A stretch of 43,879 nt of DNA from a bacterium (GTDB lineage Bacteria; Pseudomonadota; Alphaproteobacteria; Rhizobiales; Aestuariivirgaceae): positions 1-43,879 of the forward strand of contig JALHQC010000035.1 in NCBI GenBank assembly GCA_022842165.1. The letters are read 5' to 3'. The notes beneath the pieces are model-generated. The model searched no databases. It was not told the origin of the DNA and was given only the letters and a program-made list of their open reading frames with translations. Below are positions 9,332 to 24,584 of this stretch, in pieces. Positions within the stretch are counted from its first letter, which is position 1. Each line of letters begins with the position of its first letter. The position numbers and the translations under genes were made by a program.

Positions 9332-9706
9332 ATGGCTGATCTCAGCAAGATCGTTGAAGACCTCTCGAGCCTCACCGTGCTCGAGGCCGCTGAACTCTCG
9401 AAGATGCTCGAAGAGAAGTGGGGCGTTTCCGCCGCCGCTCCGGTTGCCGTCGCTGCCGCTGGCGGCGCTGCCGCCGCTGCTCCGGTTGAAGAGAAGACCG
9501 AGTTCACCGTCATGCTCATGGCTGCCGGCGACAAGAAGATCGAAGTCATCAAGGAAGTCCGCGCCATCACTGGCCTTGGCCTCAAGGAAGCCAAGGACCT
9601 CGTCGAGGGCGCTCCGAAGGTCGTGAAGGAAGGTGCCAACAAGGCCGATTCCGAAGCGATGAAGAAGAAGCTCGAGGCGGTTGGCGCCAAGGTCGAGCTG
9701 AAGTAA
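9332..9706 (+). CDS. rplL: 50S ribosomal protein L7/L12
   Basis: 124-residue stalk protein recruiting translational GTPases. It has the N-terminal dimerisation domain, an Ala-rich flexible hinge (about residues 35-52) and a C-terminal factor-binding domain with the hallmark [20 protein letters not shown]. It is unusually rich in strongly preferred codons, as expected for one of the most expressed proteins. It lies 50 bases after rplJ and before the attenuator-like hairpin. Confidence 0.98.
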   Translation: MADLSKIVEDLSSLTVLEAAELSKMLEEKWGVSAAAPVAVAAAGGAAAAAPVEEKTEFTVMLMAAGDKKIEVIKEVRAITGLGLKEAKDLVEGAPKVVKEGANKADSEAMKKKLEAVGAKVELK

Positions 9707-9713
9707 CGAATTG

Positions 9714-9745
9714 CCGGCGGCGCCTATACTTCAAGGCGCCGCCGG
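9714..9745 (+). terminator. Attenuator-like hairpin between rplL and rpoB
   Basis: CCGGCGGCGCC (9714-9724) and GGCGCCGCCGG (9735-9745) form a perfect 11-bp GC stem with a ten-base loop, eight bases after the rplL stop. No T-run follows. E. coli uses a partial terminator at the same place to lower rpoBC relative to rplJL; the same role is inferred here. Confidence 0.65.
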
Positions 9746-9845
9746 GCCAGTACCGCGTTTTGCGACGGCTTGTCCGAATCTCTTCAAAGAGGGGAGTTGG
9801 GCAAGCTGTCGATCATGCTTGTTTCAGAACCGTTAAGGAAAACAG

Positions 9846-13943
<4,098 letters not shown>

Positions 13944-13953
13944 GTGTTCCTGT

Positions 13954-13977
13954 GCGGGGTGCGGAAACGCTCCCCGC
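13954..13977 (+). other. Hairpin between rpoB and rpoC
   Basis: GCGGGGTGCG (13954-13963) pairs with CGCTCCCCGC (13968-13977) around a GAAA tetraloop, with one T-T mismatch. It begins ten bases after the rpoB stop. With no T-run it is more likely an mRNA-stability or processing element than a terminator. Confidence 0.5.
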
Positions 13978-14041
13978 CAGCCTGACGTCATTCGTTTCAG
14001 AACACATGCGGACCAGGTTCCGCGAAAAGGAGAAGTGACCG

Positions 14042-18205
<4,164 letters not shown>

Positions 18206-18226
18206 GGCCCCGCAACACGCATTTCG

Positions 18227-18255
18227 AAAAGGCCCGGTTCATCGCCGGGCCTTTT
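18227..18255 (+). terminator. Intrinsic terminator after rpoC
   Basis: AAAAGGCCCGG (18227-18237) and CCGGGCCTTTT (18245-18255) form an 11-bp stem with loop TTCATCG, followed by a T-run. It is the clearest terminator of the plus-strand block and separates rpoC from the oxidoreductase gene. Confidence 0.92.
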
Positions 18256-18286
18256 TGCTATGGTTTGCCGGGTTGGAGATCGCGCG

Positions 18287-19372
18287 ATGACATTGCCGAA
18301 CACGATGAGGGCCGTTCTGCTGAAGGGGCATGGCGGGTTCGATCAGCTCGAATACCGGGACGATGTGCCAGTGCCCATCCCGCGCGCGGGCGAGGTGCTG
18401 GTGCGGGTGCGGGCGGCGGGCGTCAACAACACCGATATCAACACCCGCATGGGCTGGTATTCGAGGAATGTCACCACCGGTACCGAGGCTGAAGGCGCGG
18501 CGCGGGGCATCGCGGCGGCAAAGGCCGAGGATGCCGGATGGACCGGAACCCCCTTGCGTTTCCCGCGCATCCAGGGGGCGGATGCCGTGGGCCATGTGGT
18601 GGCGGTGGGCGAGGGCGTCGCGCATTCGCGGGTGGGCGAGCGTGTGCTCGTGGAACCGGTGTTCCGCGCGCCGGATCAGGGATTGAACCAGGCGATCTAC
18701 TTCGGGTCGGAATGCGATGGGGCTTTCGCGGAGTACGCACGTGTGCCGAGCCTACATGCGCATGCCATCACGTGTTCGCTTTCCGATGCTGAACTCGCGT
18801 CATTTCCATGCTCGTGGTCGGCAGCGGAGAATATGGTGGCGCGGGCCGGCGTAAAGGCTGGCGAGCGGGTGCTGGTGACGGGCGCATCAGGCGGTGTCGG
18901 TTCGGCCGCGGTGCAGCTTGTGGCGCGGCGCGGCGCCGAGGTTGTGGCGCTCGCCAGTGCATCGAAGGCGGATGAAGTGAGGGCACTCGGTGCTTCGGAA
19001 GTGCTGCCGCGCGATGCTGATCTGAAATCAGTCCTGGGGCGGGAAACCATAGATGCGGTGATCGACGGTGTGGGCGGCCCGGGATTTCCGGCGTTGCTCG
19101 ACGTTCTGAAGCGGGGCGGGCGCTATGCCGTCGCCGGCGCCATCGCGGGGCCGCTTGTGGAGCTCGATCTCCGCACCCTTTATCTCAAGGATTTGAACCT
19201 CTTCGGCTGCACCGTTCTCGGCCCGCAAGTCTTTCCGCATCTTGTTGGCCATATCGAGCGCGGGGAGGTCAGGCCGGTTGTCGCGGCGGTCTATCCGCTG
19301 AAGGACATCGTTGAGGCGCAACAGGCGTTTCTGGAAAAGCGCCACACCGGCAAGATCGTGCTGACGCTGTGA
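18287..19372 (+). CDS. Zinc-less MDR-family alcohol dehydrogenase/quinone oxidoreductase
   Basis: A medium-chain dehydrogenase/reductase: an N-terminal GroES-like domain, then a Rossmann domain with dinucleotide motif TGASGGVGSAAVQLVARRG. Where zinc alcohol dehydrogenases have the catalytic Cys, it reads AGVNNTDIN, and the GHE zinc ligand region is QGADAVGHVV. It therefore most likely works without catalytic zinc, like NADPH:quinone reductases. An insert of roughly 30 residues (about 60-90, containing WYSRNVTTGTEAEG) is typical of one rhizobial subgroup. The ATG at 18287 is preferred, with GGAG eight bases upstream; the ATG at 18260 would begin in the rpoC terminator. The substrate is unknown. 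Confidence 0.8.
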   Translation: MTLPNTMRAVLLKGHGGFDQLEYRDDVPVPIPRAGEVLVRVRAAGVNNTDINTRMGWYSRNVTTGTEAEGAARGIAAAKAEDAGWTGTPLRFPRIQGADAVGHVVAVGEGVAHSRVGERVLVEPVFRAPDQGLNQAIYFGSECDGAFAEYARVPSLHAHAITCSLSDAELASFPCSWSAAENMVARAGVKAGERVLVTGASGGVGSAAVQLVARRGAEVVALASASKADEVRALGASEVLPRDADLKSVLGRETIDAVIDGVGGPGFPALLDVLKRGGRYAVAGAIAGPLVELDLRTLYLKDLNLFGCTVLGPQVFPHLVGHIERGEVRPVVAAVYPLKDIVEAQQAFLEKRHTGKIVLTL

Positions 19373-19385
19373 CCCCAAAGAAAGA

Positions 19386-19405
19386 GGCCGGGAAACGCCC
19401 CGGCC
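19386..19405. terminator. Shared hairpin between convergent MDR and HicA-like genes
   Basis: GGCCGGG (19386-19392) pairs with CCCGGCC (19399-19405). On the minus strand the stem is followed by TCTTTCTTT, so it is a better terminator for the leftward HicA-like gene than for the MDR gene. Confidence 0.55.
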
Positions 19406-19441
19406 ATCAGTTGGTTCAGGAGGAAAAGGGTTCCATCCGCT

Positions 19442-19708
19442 TCACAGCGGATAATCGCGCTCCGGCTCAACGCCGCAGGACTCGATGAATTTCCGCATGT
19501 TGACGACTTCGTCCTTCGAAAGTCCGTGGTCGGCGCCGTGGAATGTGCTGGTCTTGCCGTTCATGTTCACCATCAACCGGCCGTGGCCGGAATGGCTGAG
19601 GTCCGCACCCATTTCCTTGAATACCGATTCCACCTCATGCAGGTGGATATTGCTCGGCAGGGGGTGGCTGAACAGGCTGTGAAGGACCTTGCGATGCTTG
19701 TGATTCAT
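19442..19708 (-). CDS. Orphan small HicA/YcfA-like protein, His-rich
   Basis: 88 residues, ten of them His. It looks like the HicA/YcfA double-stranded-RNA-binding-like fold: an N-terminal helix (HRKVLHSLF), a second helix (LHEVESVFKEMGA), a beta hairpin (GHGRLMVNMNGKTSTFH) and a last helix (KDEVVNMRKFIESCGV). The catalytic GSHH of HicA toxins is not conserved (SGHGR), and no HicB antitoxin gene is adjacent, so a toxin role is doubtful. Its upstream region carries a perfect FNR-type box, suggesting oxygen control. Function unknown. Confidence 0.75.
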   Translation of the reverse strand: MNHKHRKVLHSLFSHPLPSNIHLHEVESVFKEMGADLSHSGHGRLMVNMNGKTSTFHGADHGLSKDEVVNMRKFIESCGVEPERDYPL

Positions 19709-19758
19709 GTTCCGTCTCCGTGTTGGAGACAGGTAACCCCAGCCCGCGCTGACAATCC

Positions 19759-19772
19759 TTGATTCTGATCAA
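19759..19772 (-). promoter_or_regulatory. FNR/FixK-type binding site upstream of the HicA-like gene
   Basis: TTGATTCTGATCAA is a perfect TTGAT-N4-ATCAA palindrome. Its centre is about 57 bases before the ATG at 19708. If it acts at the class II position (-41.5), transcription would start about 16 bases before that ATG. It overlaps the TGA of the HIT gene (19769-19771). The -10 region that would go with it is weak. Whether FnrL, FixK or ANR binds is inference. Confidence 0.6.
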
Positions 19773-20191
19773 GCCGTGAGCGCGCTGCGGATCATTTCGG
19801 CATGCCTTGCCAGCAGGGCGTGGTCCGCCATCTTGCCGCTGTGGGGGCGAAGTTCGGAACCCGCGCTGCGCGGCAGGATATGGACGTGGAGGTGAAACAC
19901 CGTCTGCCCGGCGGCCGGTTCGTTGAACTGCTTGATCAGGATGCCCTCGGCGGCAAACGCCTTCCGCACGGCATTGGCGACCTTCTGGACGGAGACCATC
20001 AAGGGCCCCAGCGCTGCGGGATCGGCATCGAGCAGGTTGCGCGAGGGTGCCTTGGGGATCACCAGGGTATGGCCATCCACCTGGGGCATCACGTCCATGA
20101 AGGCGAGCGTTGCGTCGTCCTCATAAACCTTGTGGCAGGGAATTTCGCCGCGCAGGATTTTCGCGAAGATGTTGTCGGGGTCGTAGCTCAT
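19769..20191 (-). CDS. HIT-family (HinT-like) nucleotide hydrolase
   Basis: 140-residue member of the histidine triad superfamily; relatives hydrolyse AMP-lysine and other adenosine phosphoramidates. The triad H100-L-H102-V-H104 is followed by ILPR, and the N-terminal IFAKILRGEIPCHKVYEDD and GHTLVIPK are standard. Cytoplasmic. In relatives HIT genes occur beside GNAT/FemAB-like genes, as here, though a 115-base gap with a palindrome separates them. Confidence 0.9.
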   Translation of the reverse strand: MSYDPDNIFAKILRGEIPCHKVYEDDATLAFMDVMPQVDGHTLVIPKAPSRNLLDADPAALGPLMVSVQKVANAVRKAFAAEGILIKQFNEPAAGQTVFHLHVHILPRSAGSELRPHSGKMADHALLARHAEMIRSALTA

Positions 20192-20206
20192 GGGTTCACC
20201 TCGCTA

Positions 20207-20244
20207 GAGCAACCGGCGGTCAATTGACCGCCGATAAGTTGCTC
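20207..20244. repeat. Long two-part inverted repeat between the HIT and FemAB-like genes
   Basis: A perfect 20-base palindrome (20214-20233: CGGCGGTCAATTGACCGCCG) is flanked by GAGCAAC (20207-20213) and GTTGCTC (20238-20244), also complementary, with ATAA bulged on one side. It lies in the 115-base space after the FemAB-like gene and before the HIT gene, both on the minus strand. It could be an operator or a terminator of the upstream operon; read leftward there is no clear T-run. Confidence 0.6.
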
Positions 20245-20306
20245 GCAAACTTTAAGTCTGGCGCATTTTTCGCGTCGCAAGCGATTCCACTTGCTCGCCC
20301 AATGCG

Positions 20307-21446
20307 CTAGAAGTCCACTTGCTGCCGGAAGGGCGAATGGGCCGCAAGGGCTTCCTGTTCCTGGTCGACGCCCTCGCGCTCTGCTTCGAGATAGTGCTCC
20401 ACCGCGCGCGACAGGCCGGGATGCGCCAGATAATGCAGGCTGTAGGTTTTTTGCGGAAGGTAACCGCGCGCCAGCTTGTGGGCACCCTGCGCGCCTGCTT
20501 CCACACGCTGAAGCCTGCGGGCAATGGCGAAGTCGATCGCCTGATAATAACACGTTTCGAAATGCAGGTTGGGGTGATGCTCGATGGCGCCCCAGTTGCG
20601 GCCGTAAAGCGCGTGGCTGCCGATGAAGTTCAGCGCGCCGGCGATCAGGCGGCCACCGCGTTCCGCCATCACCAGCAGAATATGGTCCGCCATCGACTGT
20701 CCGATGAGGCTGAAGAAGTCGCGGTTCAGATAAGGCGTGCCCCATTTCCGCGCGCCTGTGTCCATGTAGAAATCATAGAAGGCGTCCCAGTGGCGCTCCG
20801 CAATGGCGCTGCCGGTCAACGCGTGCATGGTGATGCCATTGGCGGCAATCGATGCGCGTTCCTTGCGGATGTTCTTGCGCTTCTGCGAGGAGAGCGACTT
20901 CAGGAAATCGTCGAAGCTGTCATAGCCCGGATTGTGCCAGTGGAACTGGATGTCGTTGCGCTGCAGCCAGCGCTTGCCGCCAAGAGCGGTCCATTCGTCT
21001 TCGGTCACGAAGGTCGCGTGGACGGAGGAGGCGTTTTGCTCCGTACACAGAGCGATCAGCCCGTCCGCAAGAGTTTTGCGTCCGGCATCGCTGCTTGAGA
21101 AAAATCGCCGCCCGGTGACCGGTGTGAAGGGAATAGACACCTGCAGCTTGGGATAATAGCGCCCGCCTGCCTGGGCATAGGCGTTGGCCCAGCCGTGGTC
21201 GAAAACATATTCGCCGTAGGAATTGGTCTTGCGATAGCAAGGCACGATACCGGTGATGGCGCCGTCGGACTCCAAAACCAGGTGGCGCGGCGCCCAGCCG
21301 GCCCTGGCGACGGCGCAGCCCGATTCTTCGAGGCATCGGAAGAAGTCATGCGACAGCAGCGGATTGAATTCATCGCCCGGCGGATTGGCGAGCCGGTCCC
21401 AGTCCTCCCGGGGGACGGACAGGGCACTGGTCATCGCCTTCAGCAT
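20307..21446 (-). CDS. FemAB-like / GNAT-fold protein (DUF482)
   Basis: 379 residues matching the FemAB-like family (DUF482), often labelled peptidoglycan biosynthesis/recognition protein or GNAT acetyltransferase. It shows NPLLSHDFFRCLEESG near the N-terminus, then a central SSQKRKNIRKERASI basic helix, DTGARKWGTPYLN, and a C-terminal segment LARGYLPQKTYSLHYLAHP. The ATG directly abuts the TGA of the preceding phosphodiesterase gene; a Met four codons later is possible. The acceptor substrate is not established for the family. Last gene of the four-gene minus-strand operon. Confidence 0.82.
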   Translation of the reverse strand: MLKAMTSALSVPREDWDRLANPPGDEFNPLLSHDFFRCLEESGCAVARAGWAPRHLVLESDGAITGIVPCYRKTNSYGEYVFDHGWANAYAQAGGRYYPKLQVSIPFTPVTGRRFFSSSDAGRKTLADGLIALCTEQNASSVHATFVTEDEWTALGGKRWLQRNDIQFHWHNPGYDSFDDFLKSLSSQKRKNIRKERASIAANGITMHALTGSAIAERHWDAFYDFYMDTGARKWGTPYLNRDFFSLIGQSMADHILLVMAERGGRLIAGALNFIGSHALYGRNWGAIEHHPNLHFETCYYQAIDFAIARRLQRVEAGAQGAHKLARGYLPQKTYSLHYLAHPGLSRAVEHYLEAEREGVDQEQEALAAHSPFRQQVDF

Positions 21447-22205
21447 TCAGGCCATGAACCTCTCGAATGTGATCTGGTCGGAGTAACGCCGCGCGGCGCA
21501 GGCCTGTTCCGGCGATCTGATCGTCCAGCTGATGACCGGGTGGCCCGCCTGGCGATAGGCGGTAAGCGGCGCCCACGGCAGCTCGCCGAAGAAGAACGAG
21601 ATGAAATCAGGTTCCGTACGTTTCAGGTGGGACAGGCTGCGGAGTTCGAGGCGGCGCTCCAGCGGCAGTGCATTGTAGAAGCCATCGGCGGCACGATCCG
21701 CCACGATGCCGCGAATGGTATCGGGCGAGATCTCCCGCACAGTCTCGATGATATCCGGATCAAACGACATGATACTGTACGGACCCTCGTATTTCTCGAG
21801 CACCGCGAGCGCCCGAGCGGCAAGAGTGCCGTCGCCGTCCCAGTGGGATTTCAGTTCGATGACCAGAGGCACGCGTCCATCGACCTGGACGAGAAGCTCT
21901 GCAAGTGTCTGTACGCGGTCGCTCGAGCCGCGGATCGTCTGGGCCTTCATCGCGGCGGCCGTGTGGTGCTTGACCTTGCCTGTGCCCTCGATCAGGCGGT
22001 CGAGATGATCGTCGTGGAAGACGACGGCCTCGCCGTCCTCCGTTATCTGCAGGTCACATTCGATCGCATAGTTGCCAGCGATTGCGGCAGCGAAAGCTGA
22101 GGCTGTGTTCTCGATGACGCCCGCGGCCTTGTCGTGGAGGCCGCGGTGGGCGATCGGGCGCGCCACGATGAAGTCCAGCGCGCGCAGCTGGGGTGTGAAG
22201 CGCAT
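21447..22205 (-). CDS. Glycerophosphodiester phosphodiesterase
   Basis: 252-residue GDPD of the TIM-barrel family, hydrolysing glycerophosphodiesters to glycerol-3-phosphate and an alcohol. Visible catalytic and metal residues: H20-R21-G22, E32-N-T, E49-x-D51 and H64-D65. No signal peptide, so cytoplasmic. It starts two bases after the RidA stop and ends flush against the FemAB-like ATG. Confidence 0.9.
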   Translation of the reverse strand: MRFTPQLRALDFIVARPIAHRGLHDKAAGVIENTASAFAAAIAGNYAIECDLQITEDGEAVVFHDDHLDRLIEGTGKVKHHTAAAMKAQTIRGSSDRVQTLAELLVQVDGRVPLVIELKSHWDGDGTLAARALAVLEKYEGPYSIMSFDPDIIETVREISPDTIRGIVADRAADGFYNALPLERRLELRSLSHLKRTEPDFISFFFGELPWAPLTAYRQAGHPVISWTIRSPEQACAARRYSDQITFERFMA

Positions 22206-22207
22206 CG

Positions 22208-22672
22208 TCAGTCGATCTCGATGATGGCCTCGACTTCTGTCGAAATGCCGAAGGGCAGGGACGGTGAGGCGACGGCCGAGCGCGCGTGGCGGCCCTTGTC
22301 GCCGAAGACCTCGACCATCAGGTCGGAAGCGCCGTTGATGACCTTGGGATGATCGGTAAAGGCGGGCGTGGCGTTGACGAAGCCGACGAGCTTCACGATG
22401 CGCCTCACCCGGTCGAGATCGCCGCCGCAGGCGTCCTTCAGCTGGGCGAGCACATTGATGGCGCAGAGGCGGGCGGATTTCGCACCGTCCTCGACCGACA
22501 GGCTGTCACCCAGGCAGCCTTGCAGCGTGATCTTGCCATTCTCGATCGGCCCCTGTCCCGAAATGAAAACCAGGTTGCCGGTACGCGACCACGGAACATA
22601 GTTCGCCACCGGTTTTGCAGCCTCGGGAAGGGTGATGCCCAGTTCGGCGAGGCGCTTGTCGATCATTCCCAT
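22208..22672 (-). CDS. RidA/YjgF-family enamine/imine deaminase-like protein
   Basis: 154 residues, the longer RidA subgroup often annotated as chorismate-mutase-like. It has GNLVFISGQGP, then INVLAQLKDACG, and the C-terminal block RSAVASPSLPFGISTEVE, in which R131 aligns with the catalytic Arg of RidA. Canonical RidA hydrolyses reactive 2-aminoacrylate-type enamines; whether this subgroup does so is unknown. It sits 13 bases after the 2-hydroxyacid dehydrogenase and is presumably cotranscribed. Confidence 0.87.
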   Translation of the reverse strand: MGMIDKRLAELGITLPEAAKPVANYVPWSRTGNLVFISGQGPIENGKITLQGCLGDSLSVEDGAKSARLCAINVLAQLKDACGGDLDRVRRIVKLVGFVNATPAFTDHPKVINGASDLMVEVFGDKGRHARSAVASPSLPFGISTEVEAIIEID

Positions 22673-22685
22673 GTTCAGTCTCCAA

Positions 22686-23663
22686 TCATGTCAAAAGGTC
22701 AGTGGGGCGCTCGCCCCGGAAGAAGGCTTCGAGATTGTCGATGCATTTGTGGCCCATGGCGCTGCGGGTGCCAGGCGTGGCGCTGCCGAGGTGCGGCAGA
22801 AGGAACACGTTTTCGAGGCTGCGATAGCGTGGGTCGATCTGCGGCTCGCCCTTGAAGACGTCGAGCCCCGCGGCGGCCAGCCGGCCGGAGGACAGGGCCG
22901 CAATCAGCGCATCATCGTCGACGATGTCGCCCCGCGCCGAGTTCACGACGATGGCGTCTTCCGGCAGCAGCGAGATGGCGCGGGCGTTGAGGATGCCGCG
23001 GGTTTCAGGGGTCGAGGCGCAGTTGATCGACAGGAAATCGCAATGCGGCAGCATATCCTCGAAACGCTGATGATAGGTGGCGCCGAAACCGTCCGCCGGG
23101 GCCACGGGGTTGCGCGAATGATAGTGCAGTTCCATGCCGAAGCCGGCGGCGCGCTTTGCCACGGCCTGGCCGATGCGGCCCATGCCGAGGATGCCCAGGC
23201 GCTTTCCCGACACATCGAAGCCCATGGGGGCGATCAGCGTCGTCTCGCCCCAGCGGTTCTCGCGCACCATGCGGTCGCCCCACGAGGCGCCGCGCGCCGC
23301 GCCGAGCAACAGGAGCATGGCGATGTCGGCAGTCGCGTCGGTCAGCACGCCCGGGGTGTTGGTAACGGTGATGCCCCTGGCCTTGGCCTGCGGAATGTTC
23401 AGGTGATCGTAGCCCACGGAATGGGTGGCGATGATGCGGATCGAGGCCGGCAGCGCGGGGATGAAATCTGGCCCCAGCTTGTCGAAGGATGTAAGCAGCA
23501 ACCCATCGTGGCTGGCGGCGGCGGACAGCACCTCGGCAAGCGTCATCGGCCGGTCGTCGGGGTTCAAAGTCGCATGGAAAGCCGCCGCTGCCCGTCTTTC
23601 GACGTCCGGCATCATTTTCCGCGTCACGAGAATACGGGGCTTATCCGGCCCTGCTGCCGCCAT
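22686..23663 (-). CDS. D-isomer-specific 2-hydroxyacid dehydrogenase
   Basis: About 325 residues, NAD(P)-dependent, of the glyoxylate/hydroxypyruvate reductase type. Counting from the Met at 23663: nucleotide-binding GMGRIG is at 160-165 in its Rossmann context, catalytic R244 in NSARG, E273 in FKGEP and H291 in LPHLGSAT. Tandem ATGs stand at 23666 and 23663; AGAGG is five bases before the second, which is preferred. An upstream in-frame start at 23732 adds a non-conserved tail. First gene of the operon with RidA, GDPD and the FemAB-like gene, divergent from EipB. Substrate not fixed by sequence. Confidence 0.88.
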   Translation of the reverse strand: MAAAGPDKPRILVTRKMMPDVERRAAAAFHATLNPDDRPMTLAEVLSAAASHDGLLLTSFDKLGPDFIPALPASIRIIATHSVGYDHLNIPQAKARGITVTNTPGVLTDATADIAMLLLLGAARGASWGDRMVRENRWGETTLIAPMGFDVSGKRLGILGMGRIGQAVAKRAAGFGMELHYHSRNPVAPADGFGATYHQRFEDMLPHCDFLSINCASTPETRGILNARAISLLPEDAIVVNSARGDIVDDDALIAALSSGRLAAAGLDVFKGEPQIDPRYRSLENVFLLPHLGSATPGTRSAMGHKCIDNLEAFFRGERPTDLLT

Positions 23664-23744
23664 CATTGCCTCTTGAACTTCAATGATTATGTTATGCTGA
23701 CGCTGTGTGGCGCATTGGACCACCACCCGCAAGGAGTTTCAAGA

Positions 23745-24557
23745 TTGAAAAAGACTCTGCTGATTGCCTGCTCCGTCCTGCTTGCCGCTGCGCAGGCGCA
23801 GGCCGCAACGATTGCGCCGCATCGCGCCATCTATGATCTGACCTTGCTGCGCTCCGGCGGGGGATCGGCCCTGCAATCGGCGAATGGGAAGCTGGCCTTC
23901 GAAATCCAGGGTTCGTCCTGCGAAGGCTGGACGGTGAGTTTCCGCATGGCCACCAAATACCGGCCCGCCGAAGGCCCGGCGACACTGATCGACACGCAGT
24001 CCACCACCTATGAGGGGCCAGGCGCGCTCGATTTCCGGCACCAGCTGAAGGAAACCGTCGGAGGCGAGGCCAAGCCCGACATCCGCCTGAAGCTTAGCCG
24101 GAGCGCGGTCGACGCGGAGGGACAGGGCGAAATCACGTCGAAGTCTGGCGAGGCCTTCACCCTGCCAGCTGGAACTGCACTGCCGATGCAGCACCAAATG
24201 AAGCTGATGGCCCTTGGCGAGGCTGGCGGCGGGCGGGATTCGAGCGTCATTTTCGATGGCTCTGACGAGAGCAAGACCTTCCGCGCCATCTCGTTCGTGG
24301 GCAAGGCCAAGGCTGCCGGCTCGATCCAGCGCGACATGACCAATCCGGTGGCGGCGCCGCTGGCCAACGTCGCATCATGGCCGATGACGATCAGCTACTT
24401 TCCGGTCGAGGGCGAGGATGAGGTTCCCCAGTACCAGGTGAATTTCGACATGTATGCCAATGGCGTCGCCTCGGGCCTGGTGCTGGACTATGGCGATTTT
24501 ACCCTGGCCGGCAAACTGACCGACCTGCAGATGATGGAGCCAGCGGCTTGCCCGTGA
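23745..24557 (+). CDS. eipB: Cell envelope integrity protein EipB (DUF1849)
   Basis: 270-residue periplasmic protein of the EipB/DUF1849 family, needed for envelope integrity in Brucella, where it forms a spiral beta-barrel. It has a signal peptide (residues 1 to about 21, KKTLLIACSVLLAAAQAQA), then the family opening IAPHRAIYDLTL. Cys59 (SSCEGW) and Cys269 near the C-terminus match the conserved disulfide pair of the family. The start is TTG at 23745 with AAGGAG eight bases upstream; a longer in-frame reading upstream runs antisense through the dehydrogenase gene and is not coding. It heads a plus-strand set with the VWA and J-domain genes. Confidence 0.88.
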   Translation: MKKTLLIACSVLLAAAQAQAATIAPHRAIYDLTLLRSGGGSALQSANGKLAFEIQGSSCEGWTVSFRMATKYRPAEGPATLIDTQSTTYEGPGALDFRHQLKETVGGEAKPDIRLKLSRSAVDAEGQGEITSKSGEAFTLPAGTALPMQHQMKLMALGEAGGGRDSSVIFDGSDESKTFRAISFVGKAKAAGSIQRDMTNPVAAPLANVASWPMTISYFPVEGEDEVPQYQVNFDMYANGVASGLVLDYGDFTLAGKLTDLQMMEPAACP

Positions 24558-24584
24558 GGAGGAAGAACCAGATCAGGAAAGCCC

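Noticed and set aside
19442-19708. A complete HicAB toxin-antitoxin system
   Set aside because: No hicB-like gene is on either side, and the GSHH catalytic motif is missing, so only a HicA-like fold is claimed.
22632-23744. A 370-codon extension of the EipB frame upstream
   Set aside because: It is antisense to the 2-hydroxyacid dehydrogenase, lacks recognisable domains, and would bury the EipB signal peptide.
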